A DNA stretch of 64,000 bases, taken from Streptomyces tibetensis (GTDB lineage Bacteria > Actinomycetota > Actinomycetes > Streptomycetales > Streptomycetaceae). The translations under genes were made by a program, and so were the position numbers. The DNA lies in the NCBI RefSeq assembly GCF_007655005.1, contig NZ_SZVW01000020.1, positions 124,001 through 188,000 on the forward strand, written 5' to 3'. The notes under the pieces are model-generated. The model saw only the letters and a program-made list of their open reading frames with translations. It searched no databases and was not told the origin of the DNA. Below, piece after piece: positions 24,605 through 32,741 of this stretch; position 1 is the stretch's first letter, and each line of letters opens with the position of its first letter.

Positions 24605-25236
24605 ACAGCAGGGAACGGATCCTGGGTCGGGTGCGGCGCGCGCTGGCCAAGGCTCCGGCCGACGAGACGCCGATCGTCAGGGACTACCTGCGCGAGCACG
24701 GGCAGCGGACCGTCGCGGAGACGGTGGAGCTGCTCGCCGAGAACCTGGCGGACTACCGGGCGCTCGTGCACCGCACGGACGCCGCCGGACTGCCCGTTCT
24801 GATCGCGGGGCTGCTGGACGAGCGCGGGGCGGCTTCGGTGCTGGTGCCGCCCGGGCTGGACGAGGAGTGGCTGGCGGCGACCGGGGTGACGCGGGTGACC
24901 GACCGGGCCGAGAGCACTCCGGACGAACTGGACCGGGTCAGCAGTGTGGTGACGGCCTGCGCGGTCGCGATCGCGGAGACCGGCACCATCGTGCTGGACG
25001 GCTCGCCCGACCAGGGCCGCCGCCGGATCACCCTCGTCCCGGACCACCACATCTGTGTGGTGCGGGTGCCCGGCCAGGTCGTGTCGTCCGTGCCGCAGGG
25101 GCTCGAACGCCTCGATCCGGCACGCCCGTTGACGTGGATCTCCGGGCCGTCGGCGACCAGTGACATCGAGCTGGACCGCGTCGAGGGGGTGCACGGGCCG
25201 CGCACGCTGGAGGTGATCCTCGTCGGCGAGGACTGA
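24601..25236 (+). CDS. lutC: L-lactate utilisation protein LutC
   Basis: A 211-residue LUD-domain protein: NSRERILGRVRRAL at the N-terminus, then VTACAVAIAETGTIVLDGS, RRITLVPDHHICVV, and SGPSATSDIELDRVEGVHGP at the C-terminus, typical of LutC/YkgG. It completes the LutABC lactate oxidase. The start is the GTG at 24601 overlapping the lutB stop (GTGA). It is the last gene of the rhamnose-lactate stretch; a 141-base gap follows. Confidence 0.93.
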   Translation: MNSRERILGRVRRALAKAPADETPIVRDYLREHGQRTVAETVELLAENLADYRALVHRTDAAGLPVLIAGLLDERGAASVLVPPGLDEEWLAATGVTRVTDRAESTPDELDRVSSVVTACAVAIAETGTIVLDGSPDQGRRRITLVPDHHICVVRVPGQVVSSVPQGLERLDPARPLTWISGPSATSDIELDRVEGVHGPRTLEVILVGED

Positions 25237-25377
25237 CCCCCGTGTCTCGGCTCGGGGCAGGATCGAGTCGACGTGTGGAAGAAGCCCGGCAGCCACTCCC
25301 CCCGTGACAGCGTGGGTGAACAAGCGCTTAGATAGTGGCCTGCCGTCCGTCCCACGCCGCCGTCCTGGAGGCCACCG

Positions 25378-26235
25378 TTGTTCACATCCGTCGACGACGT
25401 CTCCGCACGCCTCGCCGAGACCGGCTACCTCGCCTCACCCGCCGTCGCCACGACCGTCTTCCTCGCCGACCGCCTCGGAAAGCCGCTCCTGGTGGAGGGC
25501 CCGGCCGGCGTGGGCAAGACGGAGCTCGCCAAGGCCGTCGCCGAGGTGGCCGGAGCGCGGCTGGTGCGCCTGCAGTGCTACGAGGGGGTCGACGAGTCCC
25601 GGGCGCTGTACGAGTGGAACCACGCCAAGCAGCTGCTGCGCATCAGCGCGGGTCGCGACGAGACGTGGGACGAGGCCCGGACGGACATCTTCAGCGAGGA
25701 GTTTCTCCTCACCCGCCCCCTTCTGACGGCGATCCGGGGCGACGAGCCGAAGGTGCTGCTGATCGACGAGACCGACAAGGCCGACGTCGAGGTGGAGGGC
25801 CTGCTGCTGGAGGTGCTCAGCGACTTCCAGGTGACCGTCCCCGAGCTCGGCACCATCACCGCGACGCGCCGCCCCTTCGTCGTGCTCACCTCCAACGCGA
25901 GCCGGGAGCTGTCCGAGGCGCTGCGCCGCCGCTGCCTCTTCCTGCACATCGGCTTCCCCGACGAGGAGCTGGAGCGCCGGATCGTCCGGCTGAAGGTGCC
26001 GGGGCTCGACGAGACCCTGGCCCGATCGGTCGTCCGGGTCGTGGGTGCGCTGCGGGCGATGGATCTGCGCAAGGTGCCGTCGGTCGCCGAGACCGTCGAC
26101 TGGGCGCACACCCTGCTGGCGCTCGGCGCCGAGTCGCTGGACGAGACGGTCGTGAAGGCCACGCTCGGCGTGCTCCTCAAGCATCAGGACGACGTCCTCA
26201 AGGCGTCCGCCAAGCTCGACCTGGACGCCCTGTGA
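25378..26235 (+). CDS. MoxR-family AAA+ ATPase
   Basis: A 285-residue MoxR ATPase: Walker A GPAGVGKTE at 41-49, Walker B VLLIDETDK at 126-134, sensor region VVLTSNASRELSEALRRRCLFLHI, and a helical lid. MoxR proteins act as chaperones that load or activate metal- or cofactor-dependent enzymes together with a VWA partner, which is encoded next (start overlaps by 4 bases). The start is a TTG at 25378 behind GGAGG at a good distance. No dehydrogenase or other client gene is adjacent apart from lutABC upstream, so the client is unknown. Confidence 0.9.
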   Translation: MFTSVDDVSARLAETGYLASPAVATTVFLADRLGKPLLVEGPAGVGKTELAKAVAEVAGARLVRLQCYEGVDESRALYEWNHAKQLLRISAGRDETWDEARTDIFSEEFLLTRPLLTAIRGDEPKVLLIDETDKADVEVEGLLLEVLSDFQVTVPELGTITATRRPFVVLTSNASRELSEALRRRCLFLHIGFPDEELERRIVRLKVPGLDETLARSVVRVVGALRAMDLRKVPSVAETVDWAHTLLALGAESLDETVVKATLGVLLKHQDDVLKASAKLDLDAL

Positions 26236-27590
26236 CCACCCCGGCGGGCGTCGCCGAGCGGCTGACGTCGCTGGTCGGGGCGTTGCGCGCGCACGGTGTG
26301 CGGATCGGCACCGGCGAGACGGTCGACGCGGCACGGGCGGTCGGGGAACTCGGGCTCGCGGACCGGGAGCTGCTGCGCGAGGGACTCGCGGCGACGCTGC
26401 TGCACGGGCCCGCGCAGCGGCAGGTGTTCGACCCGGTCTTCGACCTGTACTTCCCGCGCGGAGTCGGTGGCCCCGAGCACCGGGCGGCGGGGCGCGAGGA
26501 CCTGCGGGACCGGCTGGCCGCTGCGCTGGCCGCCGACGACCGGGAGCTGCTGGGCCGGCTGGCGATCGAGGCGGTCGACGGTTTCGGCGGCTACGGTTCC
26601 TCGCCGGAGTCGGACGGCTGGTCGTCGTACCAGGCCCTCGAACGGCTGCGGCCGCAGACCCTGCTGGCCAGGGTGCGTGACACCGTCCGGGGGCAGGGCG
26701 ACAGGCAGGGGTTCGCGGACCGGCTGCTTGAGGACGAGATCCGGCGGCGCATCGACGCCTTCCGCGCCCTGGTGGCCGCGGAGGCGCGGCGGCGGGTCGC
26801 CGAGCGGCGCGGCCGGGACGAGATCGCCCGGCGGGCGGTGGCCCCGACAGCGGACCGGGTGGACTTCCTGTTCGCCGGGCAGGACCGGCTGGCCGAGCTG
26901 CGCAGGACGGTGCAGCCGCTGGCCCGCAAGCTCGCGACCCGGCTGGCGGCCCGGCGCCGTCGCGCCTCCCGGGGCACGATCGATCTGCGGCGGACCCTGC
27001 GCGGTTCGCTGTCGACGGGCGGAGTGCCGATGAAGCCGGTGCTGCGCGCACGGCGTCCCGCCCGCCCCGAACTGGTGCTGCTGTGCGACGTGTCGGGGTC
27101 GGTCTCCGGCTTCTCCGATTTCACGATGCTGCTGGTGCAGGCGCTGCACGACCAGTTCAGCAAGGTGCGCGTGTTCGCCTTCGTCAACCGGATCGACGAG
27201 GTGACCGGGCTGCTGGAGCACGGGCGGGCCGATCCGGAAGGGCTGGGCACCCGCATCCAGGCGGAGGCGGCCGTCACGGGCTATCACGGAAGCAGCGACT
27301 ACGGCATGGCGCTGGGCGAGTTCGCCGAGCGGTACGCGGACGCGGCCGGTTCCCGCACGACCGTGTTCGTCCTCGGTGACGCCCGCACGAACCGGAGCGA
27401 CCCGAATCTGCCCGCCCTGCGGCAGATCGCCGAGCGCGCCCGGCGCGTCCACTGGCTGAACCCCGAGCAGCGCTCCCGCTGGGGCACGGGTGACTCCGTC
27501 GCGCCCGCCTACGCCGAGCTGGTCGAGATGCACGAGTGCCGCAACGCCCGGCAGTTGAGCGCACTGGTGGCCCGCCTGCTGCCGGTGTGA
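26232..27590 (+). CDS. VWA-domain protein, CoxE-like partner of MoxR
   Basis: A 452-residue protein. The N-terminal ~250 residues are charged and helical, and the C-terminal ~190 form a von Willebrand A domain with a MIDAS motif DVSGSVSG near residue 285 and a distal GDARTN. It belongs to the CoxE/YehP-like group that works with MoxR ATPases in assembly of large enzymes (for CoxE, carbon monoxide dehydrogenase). The GTG start overlaps the moxR stop (GTGA). It has no signal peptide or transmembrane segment and is therefore cytoplasmic. Confidence 0.9.
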   Translation: MTTPAGVAERLTSLVGALRAHGVRIGTGETVDAARAVGELGLADRELLREGLAATLLHGPAQRQVFDPVFDLYFPRGVGGPEHRAAGREDLRDRLAAALAADDRELLGRLAIEAVDGFGGYGSSPESDGWSSYQALERLRPQTLLARVRDTVRGQGDRQGFADRLLEDEIRRRIDAFRALVAAEARRRVAERRGRDEIARRAVAPTADRVDFLFAGQDRLAELRRTVQPLARKLATRLAARRRRASRGTIDLRRTLRGSLSTGGVPMKPVLRARRPARPELVLLCDVSGSVSGFSDFTMLLVQALHDQFSKVRVFAFVNRIDEVTGLLEHGRADPEGLGTRIQAEAAVTGYHGSSDYGMALGEFAERYADAAGSRTTVFVLGDARTNRSDPNLPALRQIAERARRVHWLNPEQRSRWGTGDSVAPAYAELVEMHECRNARQLSALVARLLPV

Positions 27591-27633
27591 CCGGACGCAG
27601 TTCCTTTACGGGCAAGTGTTGCCTGCCGCGGCA

Positions 27634-27993
27634 CTAGTCCTTCTTTGCGTACTCCTTTGCCATGCTGCCCGCGAAGTCGTACACCACGCACTGCTCGTCG
27701 CCGACGACCCAGGCGTCGTGGCCGGGCGCGCAGACGAACACGTCGCCCGGTCCCACTTCGCTCTCCGCGCCGTCGTCCATGCGGATGTGCATACGGCCCG
27801 AGACGACATAGCCGTTGTGGTGGATCCGGCAGCTGTCCGTCCCGGCGATCGGGGCCACGGACTCGGACCAGCGCCAGCCCGGCTCGAAGGTGGCCACGGC
27901 GAAGTCCAGCCCTGTCATGTGGACGGCTTCCAGGTGGCCTCGGGGGTAGTCGCGCCGCTCGTCCGGCTTGTCGAGCGTCTTCACTTCAAGCAT
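27634..27993 (-). CDS. Small cupin-domain protein
   Basis: A 119-residue single cupin: WRWSESVAPIAGTDSCRIHHNGYVVSGRMHIRMDDGAE followed by GPGDVFVCAPGHDAWVVGD. The first motif keeps a His pair (HH) but lacks the full metal-binding set; the second contains GHDAW. It may be a small ligand-binding or regulatory cupin rather than an enzyme. GAGGAG precedes the ATG. It lies 60 bases downstream of the PLP enzyme gene and is probably co-transcribed with it. Confidence 0.75.
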   Translation of the reverse strand: MLEVKTLDKPDERRDYPRGHLEAVHMTGLDFAVATFEPGWRWSESVAPIAGTDSCRIHHNGYVVSGRMHIRMDDGAESEVGPGDVFVCAPGHDAWVVGDEQCVVYDFAGSMAKEYAKKD

Positions 27994-28053
27994 GACGCTC
28001 CTCCTCGGTGAGGGTGTGCTTCCATCGTCCGTCCGCCCTCCGGGCGGCGCCAT

Positions 28054-29106
28054 TCAGTGGGTGGCGCCGCCGCAGAGTTCGGCGAAGCGTCCGGCGTCGA
28101 CGTTGCCGCCGGAGACGACGACACCGACGCGCGGGGGAAGCCGACCCACCCGGCCGGTGAGCAGCGCGGCCAGCGGGGTGGCGCCGCTCGGCTCCACGAC
28201 GATCTTCAGACGCTCGAAGGCGAACCGCATCGCGTCCCGGATCTCGTCGTCGGTGACCAGGACGACCTCGTCGAGGAGCCGTCGGTTGACCGAGAACGTC
28301 AGCTCTCCCGGGGTGTGCAGGGCCTGGCCGTCGGCGATGGTGCGCGGGACCGGGATGCTGACGCGCCGCCCCGCTTCCAGCGAGCGCTTCGTGTCGTCCC
28401 CGGCCTCCGGCTCCACACCGACGGTCCGGATGCCGGGGTGCAGGCCCTTGGCCGCCGTGGCACTGCCGGCCATCAGCCCGCCGCCGCCGACCGGCGTGAG
28501 CAGCGCGTCCAGCTCCCCCACCTCTTCGAGCAGTTCGAGGGCGGCCGTGCCCTGCCCGGCCATGACGTGCGGATGCTCGTAGGGCGGGATGAGGGCCAGG
28601 CCGCGGTCGGCGGCGAGGGCCTCGGCGATTGCGACGCGGTCTGCGGTGTAGCGGTCGTAGGTGACGATCTCGGCGCCGTAGCCGGCGGTGGCGGCCCGCT
28701 TCGAGGGCGGGGCGTCCTCCGGCATGACGATGACGGCCGTGGTGCCCAGCTCCCGGGCGGCCAGGGCGACGGCCTGGGCGTGGTTGCCGGAGGAGTAGGC
28801 GGCGATGCCCCGGGACAGCTGCTCGGGGCTGAGGCGGGAGGCGGCGTTGTAGGCGCCGCGGAACTTGAAGGCGCCCACGCCCCGGGACAGCTGCTCGGGG
28901 CTGAGGCGGGAGGCGGCGTTGTAGGCGCCGCGGAACTTGAAGGCGCCCACGCGCTGGAAGTTCTCGCACTTGAGGAAGACCTCGGCTCCCGCGAGCGCGT
29001 CCAGGGTGCGGGAGCACAGCACGGGCGTGCGGCGGGCGACGCCCTTGAGCCGGGCGGCGGCGTCCCGGACGTCGTCGAGGGTGACCGGTGAGGTGGTGGT
29101 CGTCAC
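28054..29106 (-). CDS. PLP-dependent threonine dehydratase / serine racemase-type enzyme with internal duplication
   Basis: A 350-residue fold-type II PLP enzyme. The catalytic-lysine motif (VGAFKFRGAYNA) occurs twice, at about residues 52-63 and 76-87, because 24 residues are duplicated. Other motifs are single: SSGNHAQAVA (phosphate/cofactor loop), the glycine loop TPVGGGGLMAGSA and VVSGGNVD near the C-terminus. Without the extra 24 residues the length would be about 326, the normal size for serine racemase and hydroxyaspartate ammonia-lyase relatives. Expected chemistry is dehydration or racemisation of serine, threonine or a hydroxy-aspartate. The start overlaps the stop of the regulator gene upstream by 4 bases. 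Activity may be altered or lost by the duplication. Confidence 0.88.
   Translation of the reverse strand: MTTTTSPVTLDDVRDAAARLKGVARRTPVLCSRTLDALAGAEVFLKCENFQRVGAFKFRGAYNAASRLSPEQLSRGVGAFKFRGAYNAASRLSPEQLSRGIAAYSSGNHAQAVALAARELGTTAVIVMPEDAPPSKRAATAGYGAEIVTYDRYTADRVAIAEALAADRGLALIPPYEHPHVMAGQGTAALELLEEVGELDALLTPVGGGGLMAGSATAAKGLHPGIRTVGVEPEAGDDTKRSLEAGRRVSIPVPRTIADGQALHTPGELTFSVNRRLLDEVVLVTDDEIRDAMRFAFERLKIVVEPSGATPLAALLTGRVGRLPPRVGVVVSGGNVDAGRFAELCGGATH
28807..28950. repeat. Perfect 72-bp tandem duplication inside the PLP enzyme gene
   Basis: Positions 28807-28878 and 28879-28950 are identical base for base. The unit is 24 codons and keeps the frame, duplicating the segment from FKFRGAYNAASRLSPEQLSR to the next VGA. 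Complete identity means the event is recent, is under gene conversion, or is an assembly artefact. Confidence 0.97.
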
Positions 29107-29786
29107 GCGGATCCTCCGGTGGAAGTGTCGTGGGCGGCTCGGGCCCGGGACAGGTAGGTGTAGGCGGAGGCGCGGGAGATGCCGAGCCGGGCCGCGACCT
29201 GTTCGACCGCGCCGCGCACGGCGAAGACCCCGCGGCTGTCCAGGCCGCCGAACAGTTCCACGCGCTCCGCGCGGTCGAGCTCCGCCCAGCTGCCCCGCTG
29301 CCGGGACCGGTGGGCGTCGACGAGGGCGTCGACCACGGAGTCGATGTCGTTGCCGAAGGTGGTCGTCGGGAGCTCCGCCGGAGCGGCGGCACCGACTCCG
29401 GCGAGCGCGCCGAGCAGGTCGTGGACCTGGGTGACCGCGCCGACGTCCACGTTGATGCAGAGGGCGCCGAACACGGCTCCCGTGGAGTCCCGGAGGACCA
29501 TCGTGGAGGACTTCACCGGCGTGCCGTTGCGGGTGCGGCTGACGTCGTTCAGTTCGTCGGACACCTCGTCGCCGCCGGCGAGGACACGCATGCCGATCTC
29601 GCTCATCGCACCCCCGACCGTACGCCCGGTCACCGCTCCGGCCACCGCGACCACCGATCGCTCCGGGTGCCGGTAGTCGTGCAGCACGACGTCGCAGACC
29701 GGCCCGAAGGTCGCCGCGATCCCGTGCACGACCGGCTTCAGCGCGGCGAGGATCGCGTCCCGCTCGACGTTCAGGTCATGGCCCAT
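29103..29786 (-). CDS. YheO-type PAS plus helix-turn-helix regulator
   Basis: A 227-residue protein. The N-terminal YheO-like PAS domain (about 10-125) contains VCDVVLHDYRHPERSVVAVAG, TPVKSSTMVLRD and GALCINVDV. The C-terminal HTH_22 domain (about 165-220) contains RGAVEQVAARLGISRASAYTYLSRAR. This is the DauR/YheO group; DauR controls D-arginine catabolism. It sits directly upstream of, and overlaps by 4 bases, the PLP amino-acid enzyme gene, so it probably senses an amino acid and controls this small operon. Confidence 0.88.
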   Translation of the reverse strand: MGHDLNVERDAILAALKPVVHGIAATFGPVCDVVLHDYRHPERSVVAVAGAVTGRTVGGAMSEIGMRVLAGGDEVSDELNDVSRTRNGTPVKSSTMVLRDSTGAVFGALCINVDVGAVTQVHDLLGALAGVGAAAPAELPTTTFGNDIDSVVDALVDAHRSRQRGSWAELDRAERVELFGGLDSRGVFAVRGAVEQVAARLGISRASAYTYLSRARAAHDTSTGGSA

Positions 29787-29863
29787 GCCCGCCCCCTCTC
29801 ACCCTCATCACTTTAGACCAGGAGTCCAATGCTTGGATAGACAGTCCAGAGAAGGCCAACAGT

Positions 29864-29878
29864 TGGCAATGGTTTTCA
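29864..29878 (+). promoter_or_regulatory. Zur-like box upstream of znuA
   Basis: TGGCAATGGTTTTCA matches the actinomycete Zur motif TGAAAATGATTTTCA at 12 of 15 positions. It is 107 bases before znuA in a divergent intergenic region. A weaker copy, TGACATTCATTCCCA, is at 29904-29918. Placement before a zinc importer operon supports zinc-dependent repression. Confidence 0.6.
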
Positions 29879-29930
29879 CATGACTTCGGACGCAAGACGC
29901 TTCTGACATTCATTCCCATCTAGCGTGATG

Positions 29931-29960
29931 CCTGTCGACGACCTTCCTGTCGACGACCTT
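29931..29960. repeat. 15-bp tandem duplication in the znuA leader
   Basis: CCTGTCGACGACCTT occurs twice back to back (29931-29945 and 29946-29960) just before the znuA ribosome binding site. The function is unknown; it may simply be slippage. Confidence 0.9.
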
Positions 29961-29985
29961 CGTGCGCGCCCGTCCTGGAGGAGCC

Positions 29986-30906
29986 ATGCCCCTGTCCACG
30001 TCCCGCCGCATCGCGCTGCTGACCAGCGCGTCACTGGCCCTGCTCGCGGGCTGCGGCAGCTCGTCGGACTCCTCCGGCGCCAAGGGCACACCGGCCCGCG
30101 TGGTCGTGGTCGCCTCCACGAACGTCTGGGGCGACATAGCCCAACGCATAGGCGGCGACCGGGTCGACGTCACGTCGGTCATCAGCGACCCCGACCAGGA
30201 CCCGCACTCCTACGAGGCCGACCCCCAGAACCAGCTGGCCCTGTCCAAGGCGAAGGTCGTCGTCGAGAACGGCGGCGGCTACGACGACTTCGTCGACCAC
30301 ATGCTCAAGGGCGGCCACAACGACTCCGCCGAAGTGATCAACGCGGTCGAGGTGTCCGGCAAGACCGCACCCAAGGGTGGCGAACTCAACGAGCACGTCT
30401 GGTACGACTTCCCCACCGTCGCCAAGGTCGCCGACCGGATCTCCGCCGCCCTCGCGAAGGCCGACCCGAGCGGCGCCACCGCCTTCACGAAGAACGCCGC
30501 CGCCTTCAAGGCGAAGCTCGCACCGCTTCAGGCCCAGGAAGCGCGGATCAAGAAGGCGCACGGCGGTGCGGGCATCGCCATCACCGAGCCGGTGCCGCTG
30601 TACATGACCGAGGCCAGCGGCCTGGTGAACCGTACGCCCGCGCAGTTCAGCGAGGCGATCGAAGAGGGCGACGACGTCTCCCCGCGCGTTCTCCAGGAGA
30701 GCCTCGCGCTGTTCAGCACCAAGAAGGTGAAGGCCCTCGTCTACAACGAGCAGACCTCCGGCCCCCAGACCGAGAAGGCCGAGGCGGCGGCCAAGGCGGC
30801 CGGCATCCCCGTCGTGCCCGTGACCGAGACCCTGCCCAAGGGCAAGGACTACCTCGGCTGGATGACGTCCAACCTCGACGCGCTCGCGAGCGCGCTGGCC
30901 AAGTGA
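29986..30906 (+). CDS. znuA: Zinc ABC transporter substrate-binding lipoprotein
   Basis: A 306-residue cluster 9 (ZnuA/TroA) binding protein with signal peptide and lipobox LAGC (Cys23). Metal-ligand motifs: DQDPHSYEADPQNQ, LNEHVWYDFPTV, ITEPVPLYMTEASG and VYNEQTSGPQTE; a long rigid helix links the two lobes. It lacks the extended His-rich loop of some zinc binders, so manganese cannot be excluded, but the Zur-like box favours zinc. GGAGGA precedes the ATG. Its stop overlaps the ATPase start (GTGA). Confidence 0.9.
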   Translation: MPLSTSRRIALLTSASLALLAGCGSSSDSSGAKGTPARVVVVASTNVWGDIAQRIGGDRVDVTSVISDPDQDPHSYEADPQNQLALSKAKVVVENGGGYDDFVDHMLKGGHNDSAEVINAVEVSGKTAPKGGELNEHVWYDFPTVAKVADRISAALAKADPSGATAFTKNAAAFKAKLAPLQAQEARIKKAHGGAGIAITEPVPLYMTEASGLVNRTPAQFSEAIEEGDDVSPRVLQESLALFSTKKVKALVYNEQTSGPQTEKAEAAAKAAGIPVVPVTETLPKGKDYLGWMTSNLDALASALAK

Positions 30907-31751
30907 CCCCGATACCCCGGCAGGACAGCACGCCGGTCATCTCGCTGCGCGCGGCCGCCCTGTCCTACGGCGACCGCGAGGTGTGGAGCGGTCTCGATCT
31001 CGACGTGCGGCCCGGGGAGTTCCTGGCCGTACTGGGGCCCAACGGCGCGGGCAAGACCAGCTTCGTCCGGGCGCTGCTGGGCCGTCAGCCGCTGTCCGCC
31101 GGCACGCTGACCGTCCTCGGCCGGCCGGCGCGCGAGGCCGCCCGGCACATCGGCTACGTCCCGCAGCAGGCGGCGCTGTCCGCCCAGGCGGTGCTGCGCG
31201 CCCGGGACCTCGTCCGGTTCGGCATCGACGGCCACCGCTTCGGGCCGCGGCTGCGCACCGGCGGCATCCGCCGCAGGGTTGACGAGATCCTCGAGTCGGT
31301 CGGCGCCTCGGCCTACGCCGACGTCCCGCTCGGGATGCTCTCCGGCGGCGAACGGCAGCGCGTGCGCATCGGGCAGGCCCTGGCGACCGACCCCCGTCTC
31401 CTGCTGTGCGACGAGCCGCTGCTGTCGCTCGACCTGCACCACCAGCGGGCCGTCACCGAGCTGATCGACGCCCGGCGCCGCTCCCACGGCACGGCGGTGG
31501 TGTTCGTGACGCACGAGATCAACCCGGTGCTGGGCATGGCCGACCGCGTCCTGTACCTGGCCCCCGGCGGCCACCGGGCTGGGACCCCGGAGGAGGTGCT
31601 GACCTCGGAGTCGCTGTCCCGCCTCTACGGCACGCAGGTCGACGTGCTCCGCGTCCGGGGCCGGGTGGTGGTCGCGGGGGCTCCCGACGAGACGGCCGGC
31701 CCGCCGCACCACCCCGAGCAGGCCCACGAGAGCGACGGAGTGCGCGCATGA
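30903..31751 (+). CDS. znuC: Zinc ABC transporter ATP-binding protein
   Basis: A 282-residue ABC ATPase: Walker A GPNGAGKTS at about 45-53, signature MLSGGERQRV near 142, Walker B LLLCDEPLLSLD, and switch His in VTHEINPV. The C-terminal ~45 residues beyond the cassette are Pro/Gly/His-containing (PPHHPEQAHES), which could bind metal. It is translated by overlap with both neighbours in the znuACB order. Confidence 0.9.
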   Translation: MTPIPRQDSTPVISLRAAALSYGDREVWSGLDLDVRPGEFLAVLGPNGAGKTSFVRALLGRQPLSAGTLTVLGRPAREAARHIGYVPQQAALSAQAVLRARDLVRFGIDGHRFGPRLRTGGIRRRVDEILESVGASAYADVPLGMLSGGERQRVRIGQALATDPRLLLCDEPLLSLDLHHQRAVTELIDARRRSHGTAVVFVTHEINPVLGMADRVLYLAPGGHRAGTPEEVLTSESLSRLYGTQVDVLRVRGRVVVAGAPDETAGPPHHPEQAHESDGVRA

Positions 31752-32653
31752 CACTCGCCGACGGGATCTGGCACCAGATCTTCGACTTCACCGACTACGG
31801 CGAACTCCTCGCCCTGGTCCGCAACTCCCTCGTCGCCGGCGTGGCACTGGGCCTGGTGGGCGGGCTCGCGGGGGTGTTCGTCCTGATGCGGGACCTGCCG
31901 TTCGCGGTGCACGGCATCAGTGAGCTGTCGTTCGCGGGCGCTTCGGCGGCCCTCCTGCTGGACGCGAACATCGTGGTCGGCTCGATCGCCGGTTCGCTCC
32001 TGGCCGCCGGCGCCATCGGCGTCCTCGGGTCCCGGGCCCGGGACCGCAACTCGGTGATCGGCATCATCATGCCGTTCGGCCTGGGGCTCGGCGTGCTCTT
32101 CCTCGCCCTGTACAAGGGCCGGGCGGCCAACAAGTTCGGGCTGCTCACCGGGCAGATCGTCGCCGTGGACACCCCGCAGATGTCGTGGCTGCTGGGCACG
32201 TCCGTCCTGGTGCTGGTGGCCCTGGCGGTCATGTGGCGTCCGCTGGCCTTCGCCAGTACGGATCCGGACGTGGCGGAGGCCCGCGGGGTGCCGGTGCGTG
32301 CGCTGTCGTTCGCGTTCATGCTGGTGCTCGGGCTCGCGGTCGCCCTGTCGGTGCAGATCGTCGGCGCGCTGCTGGTGCTGTCCCTGGTCGTCACCCCGGC
32401 CGCGGCGGCCGCCCGTGTCACCGCGTCGCCGGTGCTGCTGCCCGCGCTGAGCGTGGTGTTCGCCGTGGTCTCCATCGAGGGCGGCATCCTGCTCGCCCTG
32501 GGCAGCAGCATCCCCATCAGCCCCTACGTCACGACGATCTCGTTCACGATCTACGCGGTGTGCCGGGTGGCCGGCCGGTACCGCACCCGGCGGTGGGGGG
32601 CACGGCGCCCGGCGGTGCGGGCGGCCCGAGCGGATCTCCCCGCTCGAACCTGA
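31748..32653 (+). CDS. znuB: Zinc ABC transporter permease
   Basis: A 301-residue ABC-3 family permease with about eight hydrophobic segments: SLVAGVALGLVGGLAGVFVL, then LPFAVHGISELSFAGASAALLL (typical H-x3-SH-like segment), RARDRNSVIG and VQIVGALLVLSLVVTPAAAAA. The arginine-rich tail after the last membrane helix runs into an intergenic repeat. It forms the channel of the ZnuABC importer. Confidence 0.92.
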   Translation: MTLADGIWHQIFDFTDYGELLALVRNSLVAGVALGLVGGLAGVFVLMRDLPFAVHGISELSFAGASAALLLDANIVVGSIAGSLLAAGAIGVLGSRARDRNSVIGIIMPFGLGLGVLFLALYKGRAANKFGLLTGQIVAVDTPQMSWLLGTSVLVLVALAVMWRPLAFASTDPDVAEARGVPVRALSFAFMLVLGLAVALSVQIVGALLVLSLVVTPAAAAARVTASPVLLPALSVVFAVVSIEGGILLALGSSIPISPYVTTISFTIYAVCRVAGRYRTRRWGARRPAVRAARADLPART

Positions 32654-32741
32654 CCGGTCTCACCGCGCGAACCTGACCGGTCTCACCACCCACACCCGAG
32701 CGGGTCTCACCGCCCACACGTGAGCGGGTCTCACCGCTCGA
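32642..32741. repeat. Four ~24-bp tandem units between convergent genes
   Basis: The core GGTCTCACC recurs at 32656, 32679, 32703 and 32727 (spacings 23, 24, 24) with similar flanks (CGAACCTGACC or CACCCGAGC before it). The array covers the 3' ends of znuB and of the convergent broken amidohydrolase gene and appears to supply the C-terminal codons of both. Confidence 0.85.
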
